64,000 nt of DNA from Chlorokybus atmophyticus (GCA_009103225.1 RHPI01001052.1:56377-120376); one strand, 5' to 3'; counted from the first letter of the stretch, positions 1 through 12,467 are shown. Program-made: numbers and translations. The notes: generated by a model from the sequence alone, not told the origin.

Positions 1-1806
1 CGCCCGCCCGCCCGCCCGCTACTGCCATACAATCTCTTGGGCAGCGTGATGATGTCACTGGAATGTCACTGAGCGGCAACAAAGTCAGGAAGCTGGAGTT
101 CTTGTTAGCTGACGCAAAGGCGAAAGGCGCCGACTGCGTGGTCACTGCAGGTACTGCTGCCAGCCAAGTTGCCCCAATTGCATGCTGCATGTCCTAGTTA
201 TGCTGACGTTGTTATGGTTATGGTTAAGTCTGGCAGCAGTGCCTTATTTTGTGCTTTGTGCGTTTGCATGAGTGTGCGCGTACATGCAGGCTTGTGGGTT
301 TCACTGTTTCACCAAACACAAACTCTCACTTCACTTCGATATTGCATCTCTCAGTTAGTATTCAAATGTGCAGGCGGGATCCAGTCCAACCATTGTCGGG
401 CAACCGCTGTCGCAGCGAGGTACTTGAAGCTCAATACCCACCTGTTGTTGCGCACTTCTTGTGCGCTGGTGGACAAGGTAGCTAACAGGCCCCGTTTCTC
501 GGGGTCCAAGTACCGCTCTATATCTGTGCTGCATGCTGTTGCTGTTAGCTATGACCTTACACGCACATCTGCATTGTGTGTGCTCTTGCAGGACCCAGGA
601 CTGACAGGCAACTTGCTGGTTGAGCGCATGGCTGGTGCGCACATCCATCTCATTACCAAAGAAGAGTATTCGCAGTATGGCTCCCCGGTGCGTAAACTAT
701 CATGCAGTATTTAGCACAGGAGTGGCAGCCTTTGCCGGGTTTGCAGGGCACAACAGGCAACACAACAACAAATCGCACACCAATATCTAACGCTGCACAG
801 TTGCATGCAGGCTCTTCTAGAGGCGCTGGCAAAGCAGCTGCATGCACAAGGGAAGAAGCCTTACGTGATACCAGTCGGGGGTTCCAATTCACTTGGCTCT
901 TGGTATGTCATCGACCCTCACTGGCCAGACCATTTCATAATGCAGTTGTATTGAGCTCACTGATCAGTAAGTTTCTTGCCAGGGGCTATCTCGAGTGCGT
1001 TGATGAGATCAGAAGGCAGCTACCTTCGCTAGACATGCCTCCCAACTTTGACCACATAGCGTTCGCTTGCGGAAGTGGTGGGACCGCTGCTGGGTTGGCT
1101 CTTGGAGCAAGTCTAGCTGCCATGAACACTCAGGTGAAGTGGCAGTTCTGCATTGGCCGCTGACTTATATGCAGTCTTGGACGACTGCATGTTCACAGCT
1201 CTGTGACCATGCACAGAGCAACGGAGTGATGCTTATACATGTCACCAACAGGTACATGCGTTCGGGGTCTGTGATGACCCTGAGTACTTTTACGACTACA
1301 TACAAGGGTTGCTAGATGACCTTGGTGCTGGCAAGAATGCCAAAGATTTGTTGACATGTCACCAGGTCAAGTTGACTGTTGCGTATTTCATGCACCAGCA
1401 CGGTGCTGTGGAGAGGTGCTAACAAGTGCGATTGTCAACAGGCTAAGGGCTTGGGATATGCGATCAGTACCGAAGAGGAGTTGGAGTTTGTCCGGCATGT
1501 TGCAGAGACTACTGGTATCATTCTTGACCCTGTCTACAGGTTAGGGGTTGCAACTTAGCGTCTAGAGTTAAAACTTTGTACCAACTGCAAGTGCAAACCA
1601 CACTTGCCCTTGTTGCTTGCAGCGGCAAAGCGCTGTACAGGTTGTTTGAGCTCATCAAGGCGGAGCCATCGAAATGGAGCGGAGCAAATGTGCTTTTCAT
1701 TCACACTGGAGGACTTTTGGGCATGTATGATAAGACGTTGCAGCTGCAACCGCTCGTGGAGGCTACTGGGCCCTCAGTGCGGTTCAATGTTTCCGGCATT
1801 GCCTGA
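1..1806 (+). CDS. D-cysteine desulfhydrase (5' partial)
   Basis: PLP-dependent enzyme of the D-cysteine desulfhydrase / ACC deaminase family, which in plants degrades D-cysteine to pyruvate, sulfide and ammonia. Exons in phase: about 45-150 (5' limit unclear, may reach the window edge), 374-477, 592-687, 811-902, 983-1133, 1252-1365, 1442-1539, 1623-1806 (stop TGA). The first exon carries [10 protein letters not shown], where the first lysine is the usual PLP-binding residue; the second begins [17 protein letters not shown]; later come [47 protein letters not shown] and [13 protein letters not shown], all in family order. The start codon and any targeting peptide lie outside the window. The donor after position 1365 (GTCAAG) is weak but the reading frame resumes correctly. 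ACC deaminase is the main alternative; the plant-like arrangement favours desulfhydrase. The next gene is convergent (Nudix, minus). Confidence 0.93.
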
Positions 1807-2490
1807 TTGCTTGCTTAGAATTTATTGGTTGACCACTGGTGTACAATTATTGAATGCGATACAGCAACAATCATGGCTGCAGTTACTTGCGAACATGGTC
1901 TCTGCATACAACTGGTTGGTTGCAATGCGCAACCTCCTCACACAAGCTTTTCGAAGTGCGCATGCGGCAATGACAAGACGTGAACACGCAGGAAGTTCAT
2001 GCCCCAATGTTTGCCAGTAGTAAGTATACCTCGTTACTTGTCCCGTTTGGCACCCTGGTTTTGTTGTTGATATGTAGTTGGCCTCCCCAAGGTGCTCACC
2101 AACAACATTTCTGACTGCAATTCTGCGCAACAATTGCAGAGTCCACCGCAACATAAAGTTGTGTTCATTTGACATGCTTCTGCAACAAATCGCACATACT
2201 GTCCATGTCAAGCTGACAGGCAACTTGTAGCATGGCAACCGTTTTGCCAAATCACTGTGTCAGTGTGCAAACAACCCAAAACACCAAGACTTTGCCTCTG
2301 CAGCGAAACCACCTAGGCTGCAAGCTCGATGTCATTCCTACACTGCACCTACAGACGTAACAATAACACTCGCACAAAGAAACAAATAATGTTTTGTCTA
2401 CGTCATCTTCTTATTGACAGATGCACCGAAGCGCCAGAGGTCAAAGCACCTTTAAGCAGCACCACTGCTGGGTGAACGACCTACTGTGCA
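1807..2490. other. Intergenic, convergent 3' ends
   Basis: About 680 bases between the stop of the desulfhydrase gene and the stop of the Nudix gene. It should hold both 3' UTRs. Short open frames exist on both strands but none resembles a protein or has splice-consistent continuation. I see no further gene. Confidence 0.6.
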
Positions 2491-3514
2491 TTAGGTCTTC
2501 GCTGTGCCAAACTTGGCATAATGTAGGCCATATGCAAGCGTGTACAGGCCAGCAAATACGAGGTGCCCTTGCGATGCCAGCTCCTGAAGCGTCTTCAGCA
2601 GGTTGTTGATTGGTACCGTCAGCACCTCGATGAACTCCCCATCATCGAGCTGCTGCACCGGATGCGCATTCTCTTGCTGTGACATGTCTACTCGGACCTG
2701 TGCAGTGAACAGCATGAACTACCCTAAGCCATCCAACAGCATTTTGTGAAGGTCACAAGAAGCGTGTTTTGCGTACCACCACAATATTGACCGCTTCATC
2801 CGCAAGACCTGCACTCAATGTCACCGGCGGTGATGAAGAGTCCACCGCTCCTTGGTAGCCTGTTTCCTCACGCAACTCTCGCAGCGCCGCTGCTGGCGCA
2901 TCCTCCCCGTCATCCATCAACCCTGCATGGCATGCATCTAGTTGTAGAGCTTGCAAACAGACAGAGCGTATGCACGGCACTATGAAACTAGGTTGTACCT
3001 GCTGGCAGTTCTATGGTTGTGCTGTCCACGGCTGGCCTATACTGCTTGACCTGAAACCATAAACACAGAGGATAACCCAACTTGATAACCCAACTTGATA
3101 ACCATGATTGTCGTCAAGACCACACGACTACACGCGTACCAGCACAATCTCCGACTCCTTTCCTGGATGCTCCAGGAATGTTATGATAGCAACGCCATCC
3201 GAAGCCCCCCTGCCTCTCACTTCGTCAGTTGAACAATGTGCGGCTCAACATATTACAGCGCTCTACCTGCGCGTGGTTCTTGTACACATGTCCCACTGCA
3301 CATGGCAACGCAGAAGCGGTCAACCGCCAATGTGTCTGCTATGCATTTATGCAGGAACCATGGCTGGGACACTGACCTGGCGGTCCCTTCCCTTTGCGTC
3401 CACGTAGTTCACGCTTCTCAGTTTCAGCCACTTTGTTTCCGCGACATCCTGTGTGCTCGTGACACGACACGTTGCCAACCGCTCAGCTGTGGATGGTGAG
3501 GATGCGGATGCCAT
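2491..3514 (-). CDS. Nudix hydrolase, ADP-sugar/ADP-ribose diphosphatase type
   Basis: Nudix hydrolase resembling NUDT5/YSA1-type ADP-sugar diphosphatases, which split ADP-ribose into AMP and ribose 5-phosphate. Exons on the minus strand: 3377-3514, 3267-3295, 3140-3215, 2999-3050, 2777-2922, 2491-2697; total 648 nt, 215 residues, close to the usual family length. The N-terminal region contains KWLKLRSVNYVDAKGRDR, then WDMCTRTTR on a 29-nt exon, then DGVAII. The Nudix box runs over the fourth-fifth exon junction: ELPAG followed by GEDAPAAALRELREETGY, with the REL..EE metal-binding core. The C-terminus has DDGEFIEVLTVP, typical of the ADPRase subgroup. No targeting signal is evident, so cytosolic action is likely. 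Substrate preference among ADP-sugars cannot be read from sequence. It lies head-to-head with UTP4 about 1.2 kb away. Confidence 0.9.
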
Positions 3515-4677
3515 CTGATACAATTGGTTTATTGGCGATCGTTTCTCAGTTTACTGACATTCAGTTCACCACATGATGATTTAGTGGCCCTTCCCCGGCC
3601 AGTGGCAAGGACGGACTTGCTGCTGCCAGACATGGACAACGACATCATCAAGCTTGCCACAGCTGTTGGTACCCAACACGGCCTTCACTTGCAAAATCAA
3701 AAAGCAAAACCAGTAAGCGTAGTAGCATCTGGTTGCGGGAATCACACCCAAAGGTTGGTCACACGGCCTGTTTTTTACCATCTATTGTGCATTGAATAAG
3801 CTGTGCATGCAGTGAGCCGTGTACAATAATAGCTACACTATTGTTTCTGCCATACTTGGTTGTATGCTACGACCTGCGTGCATGCATGCTCTCGGGCGGG
3901 GTGTGTGCCGAGCTGCTGTTCGCACCTTGCCAGCTTGATGTAGTCATAAAACCACAAAAGCTACTGTTAAACTCCAGCGTGCGCAGTAATCTTCGAAGTA
4001 TCAACAAAGCATGCACGCTGCTAGAGTTTCGCAAGTGGCAATGCTTTATGCCAGATCCAGTTGAGTTGGCCTTGTCCAACATCAACATGAGCAGCTTGGG
4101 CTGTCAACCAGTCGTGCTAAAAATGCGACAGCTGTCGTTATTACCTGGCGTAGAGTTATCAGCCGTCTGCTTACGCGTGCAACCGTCCACCTGTAGCTCA
4201 TGCACACCTCCTCCGCCGTCGCCGCCGCTTCGTCAGGGCGATCAGATCCAGCTGCTGAATGTTGTGGTGCAGTACGGCAGTCAGCAAAGCCAGCTGATCA
4301 CTGAATCGCTGATCACTAGCTGATCACAAAAACGCTGATCAGCACGTTGGTGGATCAGCACGTTGGTGGATCACTGGGTTAGCGAGGAGAAGCGCCGGTT
4401 GAGAATACGACTGAGTACTTGTCATGAGCGCAATTGTGGACCTGAACACAGCCTTCGTTACTGTGCATTGAGTCGATAACTTGAACCTGTCTCATGCAAT
4501 TCTGTAGAGCAGTTAGCGTTAACCGGCGTCTTGGATTAGGGTTACGGTTGTCCGCTATTGCCAGCGTTCCCGCCGCCGCCGCTGCCGCCGCCGACGGCGC
4601 TGCCGACGAGGAGAAGCGCGAGGACGGCGGGTCGGAGAGAGGTGGGACAGGTTGTATGTAGAGCGTGTGACGATGAG
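3515..4677. other. Intergenic between divergent Nudix and UTP4 genes
   Basis: About 1.16 kb between divergent start codons. A plus-strand frame at 3841-4323 (160 codons) is open but matches nothing I know and shows no splice context, so I do not call it a gene. The right end is GC-rich with CCG triplets around 4568-4610, probably the UTP4 5' UTR. A cluster of TGATCA palindromes lies at 4294-4371 (listed separately). Confidence 0.55.
4294..4371. repeat. TGATCA palindrome cluster with a 16-bp tandem pair
   Basis: TGATCA occurs at about 4294, 4309, 4321 and 4336, followed by two abutting copies of GATCAGCACGTTGGTG at 4337-4352 and 4353-4368. The cluster sits about 300 bases upstream of the UTP4 start, inside the divergent intergenic region. 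It may be a protein-binding array or merely local slippage. Confidence 0.7.
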
Positions 4678-7600
4678 ATGCCACCCATGCCAGGGCGGCT
4701 GATGGCGGCGGTGAGCAGGCAGGCTGGCAGTGCGGCGGTGGTGGCAAACGGCGGAGCGGTGAACAAGGCCAAGGAGAACGGGGTGGTGAACAAGGCCAAA
4801 GAGGAGGCGGACTTCCGTTTAGAAGCTGTAGAGTACCCGCAATGGGTGCCCTCTGCTATTACCGCTCTGTCAGCCAGCCCGGACGGCGCCGCTGTGGCTG
4901 TTGCGCGGGAAAGCCGGGACATTGAGATCTGGAACGTGTCTGGCAGTTGGCACTTAGAGCTGGTATGGCACTTCATGGCAGTCTCTGTGACGCTATATGC
5001 GCGTGAGTTGCTTGGTTGATCTCATGCCGGCGTTGCCTTGGAATTTGGCTGTGCATGTGAGTTGTACCAATGTCAGGGCATTCTTTTCAGTATTGCAAGG
5101 ATAGGTTCTATCCTTGCACTGCTTGAGTACTACCTCTGTCCAAGATTATACAATTCGCGTATCCAGAAAGCAGTACACCGCCTGCACTTGTCCCTCATTC
5201 ATGGGTGCAGTTGTTTTCGCAGCAGAAGGTTTCAGCAGTTTGTTGGCAGCTGTGTGGTTGTGCCACACATGCACACTGCCGTTGCATTCGTGTACTACCC
5301 AGGAATTTGGTTGTTGATATCATGAACATACCAACTGCACTGCGTCAGCAGTTACTCTGTGGTCATGCACTGCCTTGTCAACTGGAGTATGGCCAATTGA
5401 GCGTGCTTGCGCAGCTGTTGCTGTCACTTCAGCACGCTGGATGATCTTCTTTTTGATACAGCTGATGGTGGTGCTGATGCTACTGCATGCTGTGACAGCA
5501 CATTCCTGGGAGTGAGGGTGGTGCGATTACATCGCTAGCTTGGTGCAAAGAAGGTGTTGCTGGGACTCGGGGCCGGTTATTCTCAGCAGGGCATGATGCA
5601 GCTATTACTGAATGGGACCTCCAGGCCCTCCGACCAAAGGTATGTAACCGCAGCATAGATACGTAGCGTAGACAACAGCCAGCTGTTAGGTAGCAGCTTA
5701 ATTGCTTCTTTGCAGAATTACACGGAGTCTCAGGGAGGCGCTGTGTGGTGCCTGGCTGCACAGCCAGTGCTGTCCATAGGAGATGAAGGTCAGCATCTGG
5801 CGATTGCTTGCGAGGATGGCGCAGTCAGGCTTTTCAATACTGGATCAACGGAAGTTGTCAATGTTGCTTCTCCATTAGAGTTCAAGCGTGCATTTACCCG
5901 GGTGCAAGGTATGTTGCTCTTGCATGCCATGAGCACTTCAGTGTGTGGGTTATAATGCCTGACTGCAACGACCTTGTTATAGATGCGAGGGCGCTGTCAG
6001 TTGCTTGGCATCCATCTGCAGAGCGTATCTACTCTGGCGCTTCTGATGGGTAAGTGGCAATGCATCTGACTGTGGTTGTAGTACTACGCACTGAGAACGT
6101 GATTTTGTCAACTGCGCCATATGCTTGCAAAGCTTGTGTTCACTGCCAACACGGCTCAAGCATTACTCAGATTGATCCTTTTACCAACAGCATTGTAGTG
6201 CTAGGCTGCTGTCGTCACATGTGTATCAGGTCATGATTGCTGTGGTAGACGGTTAAGCCTGGCCGCTTAATCTCGGCTGCAGGCAAGCGCGGGGATTTTA
6301 TAGGTCATAGTTGACAGACCTACGTTGTGTAAAAGAAAGGAAATTCACACAGCCCGAACCGGGTGTGGCCATGCAAACCGCACACTTGTGTGCGAGTTGG
6401 TGCGCCTGGTGTCGGTGCTACATGCACCTTGTGGGACGCAACAGCTGCGAATCATGCGTGGCCAAAGAGGTATGCTAGCTGATGCCAAAACGGTCTGTGT
6501 AGACGTTGCAGTGTCAGGGACCACGCTGCGTAGGCTAACTGTCACGTGGTGACGGCCATGCGAGTTGGCAGCCCTGACCGGGCAGTGTATGTGGGTCGTT
6601 ATGATAACCATAAAACTGACCTCATCCGCGAGCCTAACGTCTATGGGGTTAACCTGCATTTGAGGTGCTGGGTGACTCATGCGTACGAGCACCCTTGGCT
6701 TTTGGCAGTTGCCCTTGTGCTCATCCCAATTTGGGTTGCACACAAGGGTACATGGAGCCCTTACCTCGAGTATAGTTGATATTTCACTGGCATATGGATA
6801 GACAACATGCTCCCTTCCCTGTCTACATTTCACCCGTGTTCAGCGTTGCTTGGTGTCATTCACCTGTGTGGCTACCATGAGTGTTCCAGTTTGCGTTCTG
6901 ACAGCAGGTGCATACACAGGTGTATTCGCTGTTGGTCAGTCCGGATTGGGCAGGAACTGCTGCGCATAACCGCAGGAGGTGGTGGCGTGGACACTAGTAC
7001 ACCACTGGTCTGGGCTCTTCAAGTGTTAAGGTATGCACTAGCTAATTTTGTTAGTTGGGGGTCGCCCAGGCCATGCATCGTGCCAATGCAGTTGGCTAAA
7101 CCGATGTTTGCAGGGATGGGACTGTAGTCAGTGGGGACAGTACGGGACGCACACAGTTTTGGGACGGACAGCTCGGCACTCTACTCCAGGCCCAGCAGCG
7201 CCACACGGCAGACGTGCTAGCATTGGCAACATCAGCTTCTGGAAATGATGTGTTCTCAGCAGGAGTTGATGGCCAGGTTGTCATGTTCTCAAGGTTGCAT
7301 AACAGCGGTGACGCAACTTTGTCCGATGCTGGAGCTGTGCGCGAAGGGGAATGGGCCTTCGTGGAGGCTCGACGTGCGCATTCACACGACATCCGCGCGT
7401 TGACTGTTGCAACACCAGCAGCACCAGACCCCAGCACCTCTAGCTCAGACGGTTCAGGCAACCTCAAGCAGAGGCGGAACAGCCTTCTTGGCGGGCGGCT
7501 GGTCTCTGGTGGAAATGATGCAATCTTAACTACATACGCAGTTGACGGCTTCGCAAGCTATCGACCTCAACAGGTCTCGTCAGCCCCGCAGCCCCCACCC

Positions 7601-8959
7601 ATGCACTTTTCTGCGCCAACAGGAGGAAGCAGTCCCGACTGGGTGTTGCTCAGCCAGCACTCTACGTGGCTTGATGTCTGGCGACCCTCACAGCCATCTG
7701 GCAATGCTCCCATGCACGCCAGTTGTTCCTCCAATGGTCATGTGCATCCACCCTCCGTGTCTACATCCACGCGTCATCCGCAAGATCTGACGTGCATAAA
7801 GCTGTCCAAAGTGCAAAGCCACATATGCTGCAGTGCTGTTGCTCCAGATGGATTCCACGTGGCTTGCTCGGACTGGTCATCAGTACGATTGTTTCAGTTA
7901 ACATACCGCACAGGAGGTCTGGGAGCGATTGTGAAGAAACGAGTTCTGCCCAAGGCGCTGCCAGCAGCCATTGCGTGTACTTTCAGTGGGGATGGGTCCA
8001 AGCTGCTGCTGTCCGCCAGTGACTGTCAAATACACGTCATTCACCTGCGTTCTGAAACACCCGACATTGTCCACACCTTTACCAAGCACATAGGCGACAT
8101 ACGGGTACCAATACAGTTGCTAGTAGCCAGCAGGGATGGGCGGTGGCTGGTATCAGCAGACGCATACGGGCGGACACACCTGTTTGATCTTCAGAGGCTA
8201 AAGTAAGCGTCTGCTGCTTTGTTCTCGTTTCTGTGCATGTGCTTTGCTGAGGCTTATTTGTTAACAGGCACCATGCGGCTCTGCCATTGCTGGATGGTAC
8301 AGCGGTGACTGCGCTGGCCTTTCACCCAAAGAGCAGCTTGCTGGCAATTGCAACTGCTTCAAGCCGTGTTTACCTATACAACATCACCACACGCAAACTG
8401 CACCCTTGGTCACAATCCAACAGCTCCCGCTTCCCACGCACACTGTCCATCGCACTTGGTGGCATCAAAGGCCTTGCCTTTTGCCCCGCGGCATCGTCAA
8501 ACAAGCTCTTCGCATATTCTTCCAGGTCAGTCTTTTCGTTCTATTTGTCACTTGGCAGCCAGTGGTGAAACCGGTAGTGAACTATCAGTGGTCATTGCAC
8601 GTTTACTGAGTGCACATGCTTTTCAAGGAAATGCTGCTCATGATTGGCAAACCCCTCGTGCTGATGGTTTGTGTACGTGCAGCGCATCTTGCCTGATCGA
8701 CTTTGACCGGCCCGTGCCAAGTGAACCGGTTGTTGGACGCAAGCGCAAACGTCACAAGCATTACCAAGGTCACAAGCAGAGCAAGGATGATTCGCAAGCT
8801 GGGCAGCAAACACGTAACTTTGAGATAAGGGCTTTCAGGAACCCATGTTTGTTTTTGACATTCACAGAGGACAAGTCGGTTTTGGTTGTTGACAGGCCAT
8901 GGAGGTCGGTAGTTAGGCAGTTCCCGCCCCCGTTGTACAGGCACAGATATGGCACTTGA
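4678..8959 (+). CDS. UTP4: UTP4/Cirhin, U3 snoRNP (SSU processome) WD40 protein
   Basis: WD40 protein of the t-UTP/UTP-A subcomplex, which helps start pre-18S rRNA processing in the nucleolus. Exons: 4678-4962, 5499-5639, 5716-5908, 5983-6049, 6920-7030, 7114-8202, 8268-8525, 8683-8959; total 2421 nt, 806 residues, within the size range of plant homologues. WD-type signatures include ALSASPDG and IEIWNVSG (repeat 1), GAITSLAWC with GRLFSAGHDAAITEWDLQAL, CEDGAVRLFN, ALSVAWHPSAERIYSGASDG, VVSGDSTGRTQFWDG, and SADAYGRTHLFDL. The C-terminus ends with FPPPLYRHRYGT, close to the conserved UTP4 terminus. A basic patch GRKRKRHKHY near residue 725 may be a nuclear signal. The sixth exon alone is 1089 nt. 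The 5' ATG at 4678 is the first in a frame that stays open upstream; 4693 or 4702 are alternatives. A long intron of 869 nt separates exons 4 and 5. Confidence 0.93.
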
Positions 8960-9961
8960 GTATTTACCTTCCGCGTTGATGTTAGCTAACTGTTTGTGTC
9001 ACGCAAGTGTCAAATAGCTAGGCACCTCGAGTTTACTGGTCATAGTGGCAAAGCGTGCACAGGAAGATGTGACAAAACCCACACATTTGCTCACCTTTGT
9101 GTTGACTGGACACTATCATGTCGCGTGTTCATGCATTGCTTATGTAGTAACAGGCCAGCTTCCTATGCTACCTCGCAACTGTGCAACAATACAACATTCA
9201 CAGCACTCAGCCGCAAGTGCCCTATTGCATCAAGCATGTGGATGCCGCATTGCAACCTGAGAAGTTGCAGTGCAGTCTGGGTCTACTTGCTTGTTTTGAT
9301 GGGAGTGGAAATCTTATGCCGACAAGGCAGCCCTCGCGCTGTTGATGGTGTTGACCTGCCCACAGCACGTGCATGCGATTGCTTTGTAACAAAGCAATGC
9401 AAGTAACCATGGCAGTAACCTGTGCAGCATTGGCTTGGGGCTGCCGCAGTGAATGGTCAAGGTTGTTGGTCAGTATGTACCATGCGGCCTTGATAGAATG
9501 CCAATACAACTGCAGTGGCATGGATGGTGACAGTCATCAATACGGTGTTTATGACAGCAATATGCAATGACAGCCACAACCAACAGGGACAGCCATTGTC
9601 GTGATATCTGCCACAGCAGACGTGCAGCGCAGCAGTGGGCTACTTGTGGGCATGGCATGCAACAACACTGTGTAATGCCTGTGTATTGACTGCAATTGTA
9701 ACCCCAGCAGCGGCCTGTCAACCATTGCCGATGTACGTGCTGCTAGTGGATGTTGTTGTAGGCGCTTGCTGTCCGGTCTTGAAGTCGTTTACTACCATAC
9801 CTACATGTAAATGGTACTCAGTCCATGTGGACGGGCGTCATGCACCTAATGTATACATATACACAAGTAAGCGTGAAGCATTCAATGATTGTGTCATACC
9901 GCCGCGACAACCGGTGAAGGACATGATAAGAAGTTGATCTCCGTTTGGTTGGCCCGCCAGG
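8960..9961. other. Intergenic, convergent 3' ends
   Basis: About 1.0 kb between the UTP4 stop and the stop of the minus-strand LSm11-like gene. Only short frames without similarity or splice continuity. I see no gene, RNA or clear repeat. Confidence 0.5.
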
Positions 9962-12467
9962 TCATGCCAGCATTACCATGACAACGCTGTCCCCTCGCAG
10001 AAACACCTGCAGGCACCACCATTGGCATCCAAACCTGTATGAGAACTAGTTTTGCAACTAGCGCAGCGTGCTGATACATCTGCTGTGTACAGTAATGCAG
10101 CACCGCAGCGTGCTATGGTTGTGCCAATGCCACAAAACTAGTACACATCATCCTGAAATTCGCCATACCACGAGCGAGGTGAACTCACCTGTTTTAAGTG
10201 CCTTTTCCGGTAATCTAGCTTGCGGAGGTACCGCACTTCCGTAGCATCATCAGGTTCCTGTGAAGCTTCAGATCTTGCCAAATCACCTGGTGATTGCTGG
10301 TCGCTGTCCGCTATCAACCCCTCCCATGGCTTTGTGTCATGCACGCCATTTGCAACTTCAGCGAGCTCAGCTTCAATCCTTGCTATGTCAGCATTGGCCC
10401 CTTCCAATAGGCTCAGACCGAGCTGCTGCTTCTTCCTGGCTCTAACGCTTCTCGGATTACGCAGCAGCACGCTGTATTCCTCACACACATCAGACAGCAC
10501 CTGCATGTATATGGACGCACAGTATGAGCACAGCCTTTGTACCACTGGACTGCAGATGCTTACATTGCACGCAGCCTACCATGTTCAGGTACTTGTCGAA
10601 TGCTATGATGGTGGCAACACAGCTGCCGCGCACACCGTGCGTGTGGCGCGTTACCACACGAACACGCCTCTGCTCCTTATAGCATCTGTATATGAGGCTG
10701 AGTGGACCTTCCTCGAACTTCTCTGTCAACAGGAGGCCATTGCATAAGACATCATTGCAGCAGTCAGCAGTCCAGCATCCTGAGCCCTTGACAGAAAGGG
10801 AACACTAAAAGCAGATGCAACAGAGTGGCAACCATACCTGCAATCTCATCAAAAATGTGTTTTCTTGGCGCTTTGCGAGCTTCTTGCGCTGCTTTGGCTC
10901 TCACCACAGCCACATGAAGCTGCACAACGCGTTCGGTCGATTACGCAAGACATGCTTGCAGACTTGCCATAGCGTTCTCATGCAGAAATGATCGCTACAA
11001 ACGTAACAACACTCCTCAGCATACATCTGGCACTGTTTGAGAGTGCTCCAGTGCATTGCACAACAGGTTGGAAAACGCCGGATCACATGGCAGCGGCAGA
11101 TGACACTGGCTTGTGCAACATGACTGAGTTGGCAAGAACGAACCTTCGCACGCTGAGACTCTCTGGTCTTCTTCACAGGCTCTCTCATATCCGCATCATA
11201 CTTCTCTATGTCAGGAGCGTCCTGCAGGATGCAAACTGCTGGGCAGCGGCGTCACCGCGTACAATCGCACTGTGTACATAAGGTTGCGGCAACCGTCATG
11301 CTTACGTCGGGAATGAGCACGCGGCAAAGACGAAGAGTGTCCAAAGGTCGCACGCGGGGATTGGGTGGTTGCAGCCCTGGTGTGTGGAGCGCCTTCAACG
11401 CATCAAATGCAGCCTGAGAGGCAACAACAAGAGCAACATGAGCCACAGCTGTGTAGCTTTGGTGCGGCTTTGCAAAACCTTTGCCGTTGCAATGCATATG
11501 CCCAGCAGCTACCAAGTCCTACCGAGAAGAAGTCGAGGGTTGGGTCAATCTGTGACGCAGATGTACTCGGCCCTGCGCTCCTTTCTGCAGTGCATGCACG
11601 AGCTCTCACGCCGCACAAAGGAATGAAACGGTGTGACCTACACATGGCATGCAGCTCAAAAACGTTGTGCATGCACGTGATGGCTCATGCTTTCATAGCG
11701 TCACAGCAGTACTGCGTGAGATGGTGAAGCATACACAACGGCAACACACTCACAACCCGAGCATTGGATCAAGGCTTGACACATTCCCTTAACTTGTGGC
11801 CTATCAAGCACCTGTAGGGCTTAAATCAAGGCTGTAGCGGTGGGGTGTAGCGGTGAGGACAATGCACGCACTGATAGTGCATTGACGCAAACTGTATGGC
11901 CAAATCTAGTGCTTCATTGAAGCCAAGTGCGATAATGCAGCCTAAGCAGCAGCGTGACCTGAATCCTACATTTGTACCATGCATGCTGAAAGCAACGCAC
12001 CTGACAGTGCAATGCACAAGCGAAACAGATATCTTGCCAAGTGCATGCGCAGCCTCTATTCAGCGTATGGCATTGCTGAATTCAGCAGCCTTACCCTGCC
12101 GGTCCCTTGCCGACTGCTCCGCCCCCTTGTCCACGCGACGATCCCTGTCCCTATGCCCAGCCGAGACATTGCCAGTGCTTCTGTGCTCCTGCCTTCGCTC
12201 TCGTTCACTGCTGTCATGCACGCGCCTGTTCCTCTCAGCATGGCCGCGCTTGTGCTCATAGTCTGAAGGAGACCTGTAGCTGCCCTCCGGCCTGTGTGTA
12301 TGGCTGTGGCTGTGGCTGCGCCTGTTGTCGCTCAAGTGCTCTTCCCGCCGCCTGCTGTGACTAGCGTCGTGGCTTGCGTCGTAGCGCCTGCGGTCCACAG
12401 CGTCATCGCTGTCGTCAAGGCCTCGCCTGTGGCTTCGGCTGCGGCTTGCCTGGTCGCGCCCGCTCAT
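9962..12467 (-). CDS. LSM11: LSm11-like U7 snRNP protein with Arg/Ser-rich N-terminus
   Basis: Sm-like protein with the hallmarks of LSm11, the U7 snRNP subunit that acts in 3'-end cleavage of replication-dependent histone mRNAs in the nucleus. Exons: 12095-12467, 11523-11584, 11306-11413, 11144-11221, 10838-10919, 10580-10779, 10189-10500, 9962-10006; total 1260 nt, 419 residues, every junction in phase. Residues 1-124 are Arg/Ser/Asp/His-rich with SR and RS pairs (for example ASRSRSHRRG). Then LDFF and AAFDALKALHTPG (about 141-157) resemble the LSm11 N-terminal motif. Sm1 follows (about 250-312, with VVTRHTHGVRGSC and IIAFDKYLNMVLSDV). A charged linker of about 85 residues separates it from Sm2 (RHLKQVFLRGDSVVMVMLA), as in LSm11. 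Sm2 is mostly encoded by the last 45-nt exon. A generic Sm-like protein is the alternative, but the long Sm1-Sm2 insert argues for LSm11. The start could be upstream of 12467. Confidence 0.8.

Noticed and set aside
3841-4323. 160-codon plus-strand frame in the Nudix/UTP4 gap
   Set aside because: No recognisable motif, no context, and its end runs into the TGATCA repeat cluster.
5205-5444. Open frame with VSAVCWQL taken at first as a UTP4 WD exon
   Set aside because: The true second exon is 5499-5639 (IPGSEGGAITSLAWC), which fits phase and family; the earlier frame lies in the intron.
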